Below, piece after piece: positions 17,105-24,243 of a stretch of 64,000 nucleotides of DNA. Within the stretch, counting starts at the first letter, position 1. Every line of letters begins with the position of its first letter. The stretch lies in assembly GCA_963559585.1 (NCBI GenBank), contig CAUWLJ010000007.1:1-64000 (forward strand), written 5' to 3'. Position numbers and translations under genes: made by a program. The notes beneath the pieces are model-generated. The model was not told the origin of the DNA and searched no databases. It saw only the letters and a program-made list of their open reading frames with translations. The stretch comes from Eisenbergiella sp963559585. GTDB taxonomy: Bacteria > Bacillota > Clostridia > Lachnospirales > Lachnospiraceae.

Positions 17105-17137
17105 GCCGGCCTGGGAGCAATCTCAGTCCGGCTTTTT
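17105..17137 (+). terminator. Intrinsic terminator between nifJ and the hydrogenase gene
   Basis: Two stacked stems, GCCGG/CCGGC (17105-17109, 17128-17132) and CTGGGA/TCTCAG with one G-U pair, close on a GCAA tetraloop and are followed by T5 (17133-17137). It sits inside an in-frame extension of the next gene from 17049 and argues for the downstream start. A second hairpin (GGCCGGAC/GTCCGGCC, 17034-17058) lacks a T-tract. Confidence 0.75.
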
Positions 17138-17207
17138 AACAGATAATCCCAATCACTGCTTGTTTGGGAAAGATTATTTTAGGAAGAAAGAGGATAAATA
17201 CAAAAGT

Positions 17208-18668
17208 ATGGGAAGAGTATCGGACGACGCTACCATCTTAAAGATCAAGCATGAGGTTCTTACCCAGGTTGCCAGGCTTGCATTTGCCGGTGAGCTGGAG
17301 GAGAAGAAAGACAATATCCCCTATGAAATGATTCCCGGCCCCGAGGCACGTTTCCGCTGCTGTATCTACAAGGAGCGGGAGATCATCAGGCAGAGAGTAC
17401 GGCTTGCCGAGGGCAAATGCCCCGGAAACAGGGAGAGCAATAATATCATACAGGTGATCAACTCTGCCTGCGAGGAATGTCCCATTTCCTCCGGCTACGT
17501 GGTAACCGACCTTTGCCAGGGCTGTCTGGCCAAGTCCTGTAAGCAGGCATGTAATTTCAACGCCATCACCATCAGCGGCGGTCGTTCCCACATTGAGGCT
17601 GACAAGTGTAAGGCCTGCGGCAAGTGCGCGAACGCCTGCGCCTACTCCGCTATCCTGAAGATTCAGAGACCCTGCATGAAGACCTGTCCTGTGGGGGCTA
17701 TCGAAATGGATGAGCACGGCGTATGCCGCATCGACGAGTCCAAGTGTATCCAGTGCGGACAGTGTATCCATGGCTGTCCCTTCGGCGCCATCGCCTCCAA
17801 GACCGATGTTGTGGACGTGGTGAACGCGATCCGGGACGGCAAAAAGGTGGTTGCCATGCTGGCTCCTGCCGGTGAAGGCCAGTTTGGCGACAACATCACC
17901 ATGGCAAGCTGGAGAACGGCCATGAAGAAGGTGGGCTTTACCGACTTCGTGGAGGTAGGACTTGGCGGAGATATGACCGCGGCCTACGAGGCGGCAGAAT
18001 GGGCGGAAAGCTTTAAGCAGGGCAAGAAGATGACGACCTCCTGCTGTCCTGCGTTTGTGAACTACATTACCAAGCATTTCCCTGAGGTGCTTGATAACAT
18101 GTCCACCACCGTGTCTCCCATGTGCGGAGTGTCCAGAATGCTGAAGGCAAAGGATCCTGAGACGATCACCGTATTCATTGGGCCCTGCATCGCCAAGAAG
18201 TCCGAGGCCCATGACCATGGACTGGAGGGAAATGCAGACTATGTTCTCACCTTCGGAGAGATCCGCGCCATCATGCGCGCCAGGGAGGTTTCCTTCGAGC
18301 CGGAGGAAAACACCAGCCAGGAAGCCAGCGTATACGGCAAGCGCTTCGGCAACGGCGGCGGCGTGACCCAGGCCGTGGTACAGTGCCTGAAGGAGACCAA
18401 CGAAAACGCCGACATCAAGGTTGCTGCCTGCAGCGGTATTGCAGAGTGCAAGAAGGCCCTGATGCTCCTGAAGCTGGGCAGACTGCCTGAGGACTTCATC
18501 GAAGGCATGATCTGCGAAGGCGGATGCGTGGGCGGCCCCAGCCGTCATAAGGCAGCCCAGGCGGCCAAGAAGGACCGCGACAAGCTGATCGGCGAGGCGG
18601 ATGCAAGAGGCGTGCACGAGAATCTGAGCCATTACGATATGGATTCCTTCTCTATGCACAGACATTGA
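17208..18668 (+). CDS. [FeFe]-hydrogenase, group B type, with 4Fe-4S domains
   Basis: 486-aa protein that would exchange electrons between ferredoxin and protons at an H-cluster. The N-terminal half carries several cysteine-rich ferredoxin motifs (CEECPIS, CQGCLAKSCKQAC, CKACGKCANACAY, CIQCGQCIHGCPF). The catalytic domain has L1 TTSCCPAF (about residue 275), L2 GPCIAKKSE (about 324) and L3 CEGGCVGGP (about 434); these variants match group B rather than the prototypical group A enzymes. The ATG at 17208 is chosen because the longer frame crosses a terminator; its SD (AGAGGA) is rather distant. No maturases HydEFG are nearby. Next to PFOR it fits ferredoxin-linked H2 metabolism. Confidence 0.9.
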   Translation: MGRVSDDATILKIKHEVLTQVARLAFAGELEEKKDNIPYEMIPGPEARFRCCIYKEREIIRQRVRLAEGKCPGNRESNNIIQVINSACEECPISSGYVVTDLCQGCLAKSCKQACNFNAITISGGRSHIEADKCKACGKCANACAYSAILKIQRPCMKTCPVGAIEMDEHGVCRIDESKCIQCGQCIHGCPFGAIASKTDVVDVVNAIRDGKKVVAMLAPAGEGQFGDNITMASWRTAMKKVGFTDFVEVGLGGDMTAAYEAAEWAESFKQGKKMTTSCCPAFVNYITKHFPEVLDNMSTTVSPMCGVSRMLKAKDPETITVFIGPCIAKKSEAHDHGLEGNADYVLTFGEIRAIMRAREVSFEPEENTSQEASVYGKRFGNGGGVTQAVVQCLKETNENADIKVAACSGIAECKKALMLLKLGRLPEDFIEGMICEGGCVGGPSRHKAAQAAKKDRDKLIGEADARGVHENLSHYDMDSFSMHRH

Positions 18669-18718
18669 TCGGGTTTCATCTCCTGGCGTCTGGCCGGGAG
18701 GCATGAAGAATATTGTCC

Positions 18719-18760
18719 AAAATGGTGTGGCCTTAAAAAATGGAGCTGCACCATTTTTTT
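18719..18760 (+). terminator. Intrinsic terminator after the hydrogenase gene
   Basis: AAAATGGTG (18719-18727) pairs perfectly with CACCATTTT (18749-18757) and runs into a T-tract. A small additional hairpin (TAGGCT/AGCCTA) follows at 18802-18819. Confidence 0.8.
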
Positions 18761-18934
18761 GCAGTGAAAAACTTTGATAGTAATACATGCGGTGTGATCC
18801 GTAGGCTTAAGGTAGCCTAAAACAGAGGTTTGTGTTATATTTAGATTATGTAAATGCGGTTTTGGCAATGTACGTCGGCCGGGCTGAACTGCTGCACAGA
18901 AAGTTACTGCAGCATCATATTATGGGGAGAGTCG

Positions 18935-19362
18935 ATGTGGAAAAATAACAGGCGGAGGAAGTCAGGAAATCAATGAATATAAGGATTATATTTTAGGTTT
19001 CATTTTCTATAAATATTTGTCAGATCAGGAAATCAGCTTCTTAAAAGAAAAAGAATTCAGCGGCGATGATATTAAGGAACTGAGAGAAGATGACGAAGAA
19101 ACACTGGAATATGTCCAGAGAAATATCGGCTGCTTTATTTCCTATGACAATCTCTTTTCAACGTGGATTGCGGTGGGGCGGGATTTTGACGTTTCCAATG
19201 TCAGGGACGCTTTATCTGCATTCAGCCGGTTGATTTATCCGACCCATAAAAAAAGTGTTTGATAAAGTTTTTGATACGCTGCAGATGGGGCTGAGCAAGA
19301 AAACAGAGAAACTTCTTTCTGCGCTGATGGATGATTTAGAGGGAAATGAATTGATTATCTAA
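18935..19362 (+). pseudogene. hsdM: hsdM remnant (type I methyltransferase N-terminus)
   Basis: The frame from about 18945 encodes the conserved N-terminal helical domain of HsdM (EYKDYILGFIFYKYLSDQ, then ISYDNLFSTWIAVGRDFDVS and ALSAFSRLIYP). A run of seven A at 19248-19254 shifts the frame; the other frame continues VFDKVFDTLQMGLSK before diverging and stopping at 19362. The ATG at 18935 with GGGGAG upstream is out of frame with the body. The SAM-binding and NPPF catalytic domain is entirely lost. Confidence 0.8.
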
Positions 19363-19772
19363 AAACATATTACACATTTAACATCGGTGATATTGCATTT
19401 GAAGGACATCAAAGTAAAGAATTTAGGTATGGAAGATTTGTTGAGAATGATATAGGAAACGGCATAGTGTCGCATATTTTCACTGTTTTTAGACCGATTT
19501 CTGAATATGATTTATACTTTTGGAAATATGCAATTAACAATGAAAGATTAATGCAAACAACCTTATCAAGATCTACTAAAGCTTCAACGATGATGCATGA
19601 TTTGGTTGTAGATGATTTTTTGAATGAGTCTTTTCTTGCTCCGTCAATAGCAGAACAGAAACAGATTGGCGAATACTTCCGTAACCTCGATAACCTTATC
19701 ACCCTTCATCAGTATAAGTTAGAAAAATTGAAAAATTTTAAGAAAGCGTGCCTTGAAAAGATGTTCGTATAG
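19350..19772 (+). pseudogene. hsdS: hsdS remnant (type I specificity subunit, C-terminal part)
   Basis: An open frame of about 140 codons resembles the second target-recognition domain of HsdS (NIGDIAFEGHQSKEF) and its C-terminal conserved helices (SIAEQKQIGEYFRNLDNLI, then KNFKKACLEKMF). The first recognition domain is missing and no proper start is present, so it is a 5'-truncated gene. It ends 14 bp before the ART-like gene. Confidence 0.8.
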
Positions 19773-19786
19773 GGAGGGATAAGAAA

Positions 19787-20440
19787 ATGGGCAGAATTAC
19801 TTTATATCACGGCAGCCCAGACGAAGTGATAGTGCCTCAGTATGGGTTGGGGGAAGAAAAACACGATTACGGTAAGGGGTTTTACCTTACTGAAAATGTT
19901 GAACTTGCCAAAGAATGGGCTGTCTGCAGACCGGATGAAGCTAACGGCTGGGTTCATATGTATGAATTGGATACTGCCGGTTTGAAAATATTGGACTTTC
20001 AGGAACATGATGTACTTTCCTGGCTTGCAGAATTGATGAAGCACAGGGCTGCTGATGATTCAAGGCGCTACAGGGTTTTGGCTCAAAAATTTATTGCAAA
20101 ATACGGGCTTGATACCGAAAAATATGACGTTATTAAGGGATGGAGGGCCAATGCGTCATATTTCTATATTGCGAAAGAGTTTGTCCGCGATAACATTGAT
20201 ATGGAAATACTTGAGGAATTGCTGTCTCTTGGAGGACTGGGGATACAGTATTGTATAAAGTCCGAGCTTGCTTATTCCAGACTGAGTGAGATAGAGGGCG
20301 GATTAGTTTGCGTTAACTATAGAAAATTTAATGACAAATACAATGAAAGAGATATAAATGCAAGAAATAAAATGCGTGAACTTGTCGATTCTGACGTCAA
20401 CAAAGTAACGAATGTGTTCAGCACATTGTTTGAGAGGTGA
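19787..20440 (+). CDS. DUF3990 protein, ADP-ribosyltransferase-like (candidate toxin)
   Basis: 217-aa protein with features of the DUF3990 group, which I relate to the ADP-ribosyltransferase fold. YHGS has His8; GKGFYLTEN has Tyr33, as in the H-Y-x NAD-binding core of PARP/DarT-like enzymes; IQYCIKS has Gln154 as a possible third motif. Residues KYDVIKGWRANASYFYIA resemble the DUF3990 core. AGGGAGG precedes the ATG. It is followed 5 bp later by an unknown gene, which overlaps a NADAR gene. An ART next to a NADAR, whose family includes ADP-ribose-processing enzymes, suggests a toxin-antitoxin or defence module. That function is inference. Confidence 0.75.
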   Translation: MGRITLYHGSPDEVIVPQYGLGEEKHDYGKGFYLTENVELAKEWAVCRPDEANGWVHMYELDTAGLKILDFQEHDVLSWLAELMKHRAADDSRRYRVLAQKFIAKYGLDTEKYDVIKGWRANASYFYIAKEFVRDNIDMEILEELLSLGGLGIQYCIKSELAYSRLSEIEGGLVCVNYRKFNDKYNERDINARNKMRELVDSDVNKVTNVFSTLFER

Positions 20441-20445
20441 CAATA

Positions 20446-20883
20446 ATGAGAGCGTATCCGGAAGCATATTTGAGAGATGTAGTAGAAAATCAGGGAAAGC
20501 TGTTTGACCTTATATCAATAAATTATCCTGAAAAAGATACTTCCGAATTTATCAATGCTTATATGACAAGCAGCACCAGAAAGTGTATAGACGAGGCAAA
20601 GGCTTATGTTAACACGATGAGTGCGCCTGAATTGTGGGATTATTTTTGCAAAAAAGAAGGATTTGAACTTAAAAACGGGAAAGCATTGAAAGGTTTTATA
20701 CCGGATTGGATAGGTGAGTTTTACGCCTATTATCAATGGTACTACAATGTTCCAAGCAGTGAAATTGTAAAAAGAGTGCCTGTTGACTTTTTGGTAAAGG
20801 CATATGGCGGGCTGCATGACTTAGAACTAGAGTTGGCCGTTAAGAAGGTTGGTGATCATAATGAATGTAATCTGTTTTCATAA
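20446..20883 (+). CDS. Unknown protein between the ART-like and NADAR genes
   Basis: 145-aa acidic, Tyr/Trp-rich, probably all-helical protein opening MRAYPEAYLRDVVENQ, with a segment DWIGEFYAYYQWYYN. There are no membrane segments or obvious catalytic motif. GAGAGG lies eight bases before the ATG. It is clamped between its neighbours: 5 bp after the ART-like gene and overlapping the NADAR gene by 23 bases. I do not recognise a named family. Position suggests it works with both partners, for example as adaptor or antitoxin. Confidence 0.75.
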   Translation: MRAYPEAYLRDVVENQGKLFDLISINYPEKDTSEFINAYMTSSTRKCIDEAKAYVNTMSAPELWDYFCKKEGFELKNGKALKGFIPDWIGEFYAYYQWYYNVPSSEIVKRVPVDFLVKAYGGLHDLELELAVKKVGDHNECNLFS

Positions 20884-21334
20884 TCCAAATGAGGAAAACG
20901 GATATTTAAGTAATTGGTATCCGAGCAGATTTATAGCTGACGGCGTAACTTTTTCCTCGATGGAACAGTTTATGATGTACCAAAAAGCCGCGTGTTTTAG
21001 AGATAAAGACTCGGCAGATAAAATTCTTGAAACAGATGATGCTGCCCGCATAAAAGAAATGGGACGGCTTGTTTCGGGTTATGATGAGAGCTATTGGAAC
21101 GGTGTTCGTCAAATTATTGTATATGAGGGTTTAACTGCAAAGTTTTCACAAAATAAAATCCTGAAAGAACGGCTTAAAGCAACCCAAAACGCAACTTTAG
21201 CTGAGTGTGCTGTAAAGGATAAAATATGGGGAATCGGTTTGTCAATGAATGATCCGGATAGATTTGTTGCTGCCAAGTGGAAAGGAAAAAATCTGCTTGG
21301 ATATGCTTTAATGATGGTGCGTGAAAGATTGTAA
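20861..21334 (+). CDS. NADAR family protein (YbiA-like)
   Basis: 157-aa protein of the NADAR (YbiA/DUF1768) fold. Diagnostic blocks are YLSNWYPSRF near the start, FSSMEQFMMYQKA, the IWGIGLSM segment and the closing KNLLGYALMMVRERL. YbiA acts as an N-glycosidase in the riboflavin pathway, and other NADAR proteins have been described as ADP-ribose hydrolases paired with ADP-ribosylating toxins. Beside an ART-like gene the second role is the more attractive one. I prefer the ATG at 20861 to the GTG at 20849. It ends 52 bp before the hsdR remnant. Confidence 0.85.
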   Translation: MNVICFHNPNEENGYLSNWYPSRFIADGVTFSSMEQFMMYQKAACFRDKDSADKILETDDAARIKEMGRLVSGYDESYWNGVRQIIVYEGLTAKFSQNKILKERLKATQNATLAECAVKDKIWGIGLSMNDPDRFVAAKWKGKNLLGYALMMVRERL

Positions 21335-21385
21335 ATAATTATTCTTGGGAACAGCGTAAGTTCTCTGAATTGTATATTAAGTCAA

Positions 21386-21723
21386 GTGAAAAGAATGACG
21401 GAAGCTTTGGTTCAGAGATATAAGGAAATCCCGGGTTCAGATCCAGAGGGAAAAGCAGATGGGGATATTCCGTATGATTTGGCGGGGTATATTATTGAAA
21501 TCGATACCGGGAGAATAGACGCTGATTATATGAACAGCAGGTTTGAAAAGTATCTGAAGGTGCTCCGAAGCGGCGAAGCTTCTGAGGTACGGTCGATAAA
21601 TCCAAGGCAAAAGCATATTTTGAAAGCAAGGAAGGCGTTAAGCTGAATCCGCCTAAAGTAAATATCAGGACGGATAAGCTGATTCGTGATTTTATTCGGA
21701 AAGGCGGCTTTGAGATTGATTAA
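21386..21723 (+). pseudogene. hsdR: hsdR remnant (type I restriction subunit, C-terminal tail)
   Basis: The first part encodes PYDLAGYIIEIDTGRIDADY and NSRFEKYLK, the conserved C-terminal segment of HsdR. Around 21590 the frame shifts; the other frame continues AYFESKEGVKLNPPKVNI and RDFIRKGGFEID to the normal stop at 21723. The helicase and nuclease domains are gone. With the hsdM and hsdS pieces it shows that the ART/NADAR cassette sits between hsdS and hsdR of a dead type I system. Confidence 0.75.
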
Positions 21724-21735
21724 CAGGCTGTTCAA

Positions 21736-22132
21736 AGAAACTTGTTGCAAAAACCAGTTTGAGATTTTCGGAAGCGCTTGCCTTGACTCCAAAAGATTTT
21801 GACTTCACGCATCAGTCGATTTCTGTCAGCAAGACTTGGAACTATAAGGGGGACGGCGGATTCCTGCCCACCAAGAACAAGTCGTCTGTGAGAAAAGTGC
21901 AGATCGACTGGCAGATGGTCATACAGTTTTCTGAACTGCTCAAAGGGCTGCCGGAGGATGAACCGGTATTTGTAAAGAGGAAGGTATATAATTCGACGGT
22001 AAATGATATGTCGCAAGAAGGCTGGGGCATTCCAGCATGAACACGACGCAGAAAACATATCTTCATATTATTCAGGAACTGGAGAACAGGGATATTGATT
22101 TGGTAATGCGTTCCTTACCTGTATTGAACTGA
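21736..22132 (+). pseudogene. Tyrosine-recombinase (phage/ICE integrase) remnant
   Basis: The first frame keeps the box I arginine (LRFSEALALTPKDFDF) and the following strand region (FLPTKNKSSVRKVQIDW); after VYNSTVND it degenerates. The end, in another frame, restores the C-terminus with the catalytic tyrosine (TTQKTYLHIIQELE). The H-x-x-R and H/W boxes between them are deleted, so it cannot be active. It marks the right end of the island, 144 bp before thrS. Confidence 0.75.
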
Positions 22133-22190
22133 GCGCCTTAAAACCCCCTTTACATCCCGCCCATTACAGCTTAAAATAACTTTGGACTAT

Positions 22191-22243
22191 CAGGGCGTGT
22201 CTGAATAATCCATTCCAGAATTTTCAGACACATTTTAGCGCCT
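22191..22243 (+). repeat. Inverted-repeat element, GCGTGT-family
   Basis: GTGTCTGAA (22197-22205) and TTCAGACAC (22223-22231) are perfect inverted arms with an 17-base centre. The start (GCGTGTCTGAATAATCCATTCC) matches the left end of the element at 30361-30448 closely. It lies between the integrase remnant and thrS and may also act as a weak terminator (ATTTT follows). Confidence 0.55.
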
Positions 22244-22275
22244 GTGAGAGCAGAAACGGAAAGGATAGGAAACGA

Positions 22276-24240
22276 ATGAAGATTACGTTAAAGGATGGCT
22301 CTTTTAAAGAGTATGAAGGAGCAAAAACGATCATTGAGATAGCCCAGGACATCAGCGAGGGACTGGCCAGGGCGGCCTGCGCCGGGCTGGTGGACGGAAA
22401 GGTGATGGATCTGCGCACCGAGCTGAAGGAGGACTGCGAGCTGTCCATCCTGACGGCCAGGGATAAGGAAGGGCTGGATGTGGTGCGCCACACTGCGTCC
22501 CACGTGCTGGCACAGGCCATGAAGCATGTTTTCCCGGAGGCAAAGCTTGCCATCGGGCCCAGCATCGAGACGGGTTTTTATTACGACTTCGAGCACGAGC
22601 CTTTTTCCAGAGAGGATCTGGACAAGCTGGAGGCGGAGATGAAGAAGATCATCAAGAAGGGCGAGAAGCTGGAGCGCTTCACCCTGCCCAGGCAGGAGGC
22701 CATTGCCCTGATGGAGGAGGCGGGAGAGCCCTACAAGGTGGAGCTGATCCGGGATCTGCCGGAGGATGCGGAGATTTCCTTCTACAGGCAGGGAGACTTT
22801 ACAGACTTATGCGCCGGCCCCCATCTGATGAGCACCAAGGGGATCAAGGCCTACAAGCTGACCTCCTCCTCAGGCGCGTACTGGAGGGGGGATTCCAGCC
22901 GTGCCATGCTGCAGAGAATCTATGGAACCGCCTTCAACACCAAGGAGGAGCTGGCGGAGTATCTGGACTATCTGGAGAATATCAAGCTGCGCGACCACAA
23001 TAAGCTGGGCCGTGAGATGGAGCTGTTCGCCACGGTGGATGTGATCGGCCAGGGACTGCCCCTGCTCATGCCCAAGGGAGCCAAGATGATCCAGACCCTG
23101 CAGCGCTGGATTGAGGACGAGGAGGAAAAGAGGGGATATATGAGAACCAAGACCCCTCTGATGGCGAAGAAGGATCTTTATATTATTTCCGACCACTGGA
23201 ATCATTATAAGGAAGGCATGTTCGTTCTGGGGGATGAGGAAAAGGAAGGGGAGGAGGTTTTTGCCCTGCGCCCCATGACCTGTCCTTTCCAGTATTATGT
23301 ATACAAGCAGAGCCAGAAATCTTACCGGGATCTGCCATGCCGTTACGGGGAGACCTCCACTCTTTTCAGAAATGAGGATTCCGGCGAGATGCACGGACTG
23401 ACCCGCGTGCGTCAGTTCACCATTTCCGAGGGACACCTGATCGTAAGGCCGGATCAGATCGAGGAGGAGTTCCGGGGCTGTGTGGATCTGGCCAAGTACT
23501 GCCTGACCACTCTGGGCCTGGAGGAGGACGTAACCTACCGTCTGTCCAAGTGGGATCCCAACAACAAGGATAAATATCTGGGCAACGAGGAGACCTGGGA
23601 TTATGTGCAGAACATGATGCGGGATATTCTGCATCACATCGGCATCCAGTTCACGGAGGAGGAGGGCGAGGCAGCCTTCTACGGCCCCAAGCTGGATATT
23701 CAGGCCAGGAACGTGTACGGCAAGGAAGATACCATGATCACTATTCAGCTGGATATGTTCCTGGCGGAGCGTTTTGACATGACCTATATCGACGCCAACG
23801 GCGAGAAGGTGCGCCCTTACATCATTCACAGAACCTCCATGGGCTGCTATGAGAGGACGCTTGCCTGGCTGATCGAGAAGTATGAGGGCAAGTTCCCCAC
23901 CTGGCTGTGCCCGGAGCAGGTACGCGTACTGCCCATTTCCGAAAAATATGCGGAGTATGCGGAGAAGGTAAATGAGGAACTGAAGGCAAACGGTATCTTG
24001 AGCACCGTTGACAGCCGTTCCGAGAAGATCGGCTACAAGATCCGTCAGGCAAGGCTGGATAAGCTCCCCTATATGCTGGTGGTGGGCCAGAAAGAGGAGG
24101 AGGACGGCGCCGTGTCCGTGAGAAGCCGTTTCGCAGGGGACGAGGGCGTGAAGAGCCTGAACGAGTTTGTCGATCAGATCTGCAGAGAGATCAGAACCAA
24201 AGAGATCCGTAAGGTGGAAGTGACCGAAGAAGGAAAATAA
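22276..24240 (+). CDS. thrS: Threonyl-tRNA synthetase
   Basis: Class II aminoacyl-tRNA synthetase, 654 aa, charging tRNA-Thr. The domains are in the usual order: TGS (1-62), N2 editing domain with the HTASHVLAQAMK and later CAGPHL motifs (about 65-240), catalytic core (MTCPFQYYVYK; GEMHGLTRVRQFTISEGH; IHRTSMGCYERTLAWLIE) and a C-terminal anticodon-binding domain. AAAGGA precedes the ATG. I see no T-box in the 143-bp upstream region, which instead carries an inverted-repeat element. The glycosyltransferase gene starts three bases after its stop. Confidence 0.97.
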   Translation: MKITLKDGSFKEYEGAKTIIEIAQDISEGLARAACAGLVDGKVMDLRTELKEDCELSILTARDKEGLDVVRHTASHVLAQAMKHVFPEAKLAIGPSIETGFYYDFEHEPFSREDLDKLEAEMKKIIKKGEKLERFTLPRQEAIALMEEAGEPYKVELIRDLPEDAEISFYRQGDFTDLCAGPHLMSTKGIKAYKLTSSSGAYWRGDSSRAMLQRIYGTAFNTKEELAEYLDYLENIKLRDHNKLGREMELFATVDVIGQGLPLLMPKGAKMIQTLQRWIEDEEEKRGYMRTKTPLMAKKDLYIISDHWNHYKEGMFVLGDEEKEGEEVFALRPMTCPFQYYVYKQSQKSYRDLPCRYGETSTLFRNEDSGEMHGLTRVRQFTISEGHLIVRPDQIEEEFRGCVDLAKYCLTTLGLEEDVTYRLSKWDPNNKDKYLGNEETWDYVQNMMRDILHHIGIQFTEEEGEAAFYGPKLDIQARNVYGKEDTMITIQLDMFLAERFDMTYIDANGEKVRPYIIHRTSMGCYERTLAWLIEKYEGKFPTWLCPEQVRVLPISEKYAEYAEKVNEELKANGILSTVDSRSEKIGYKIRQARLDKLPYMLVVGQKEEEDGAVSVRSRFAGDEGVKSLNEFVDQICREIRTKEIRKVEVTEEGK

Positions 24241-24243
24241 AGC

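Larger units (their letters stand above)
18830..22140. mobile_element. Decayed genomic island (type I R-M and integrase remnants around an intact cassette)
   Basis: This stretch is visibly AT-richer than its surroundings. In order it holds a broken hsdM, a 5'-truncated hsdS, three intact genes (ART-like, unknown, NADAR), an hsdR tail with a frameshift, and a tyrosine integrase missing its central catalytic boxes. thrS follows directly. I could not identify attachment sites. Confidence 0.6.

Noticed and set aside
22133..22275. T-box riboswitch upstream of thrS
   Set aside because: Looked for the AGGGUGGNACCGCG-type T-box sequence and a terminator pair; only the inverted-repeat element is present. 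The same holds for the short gap before hisS.
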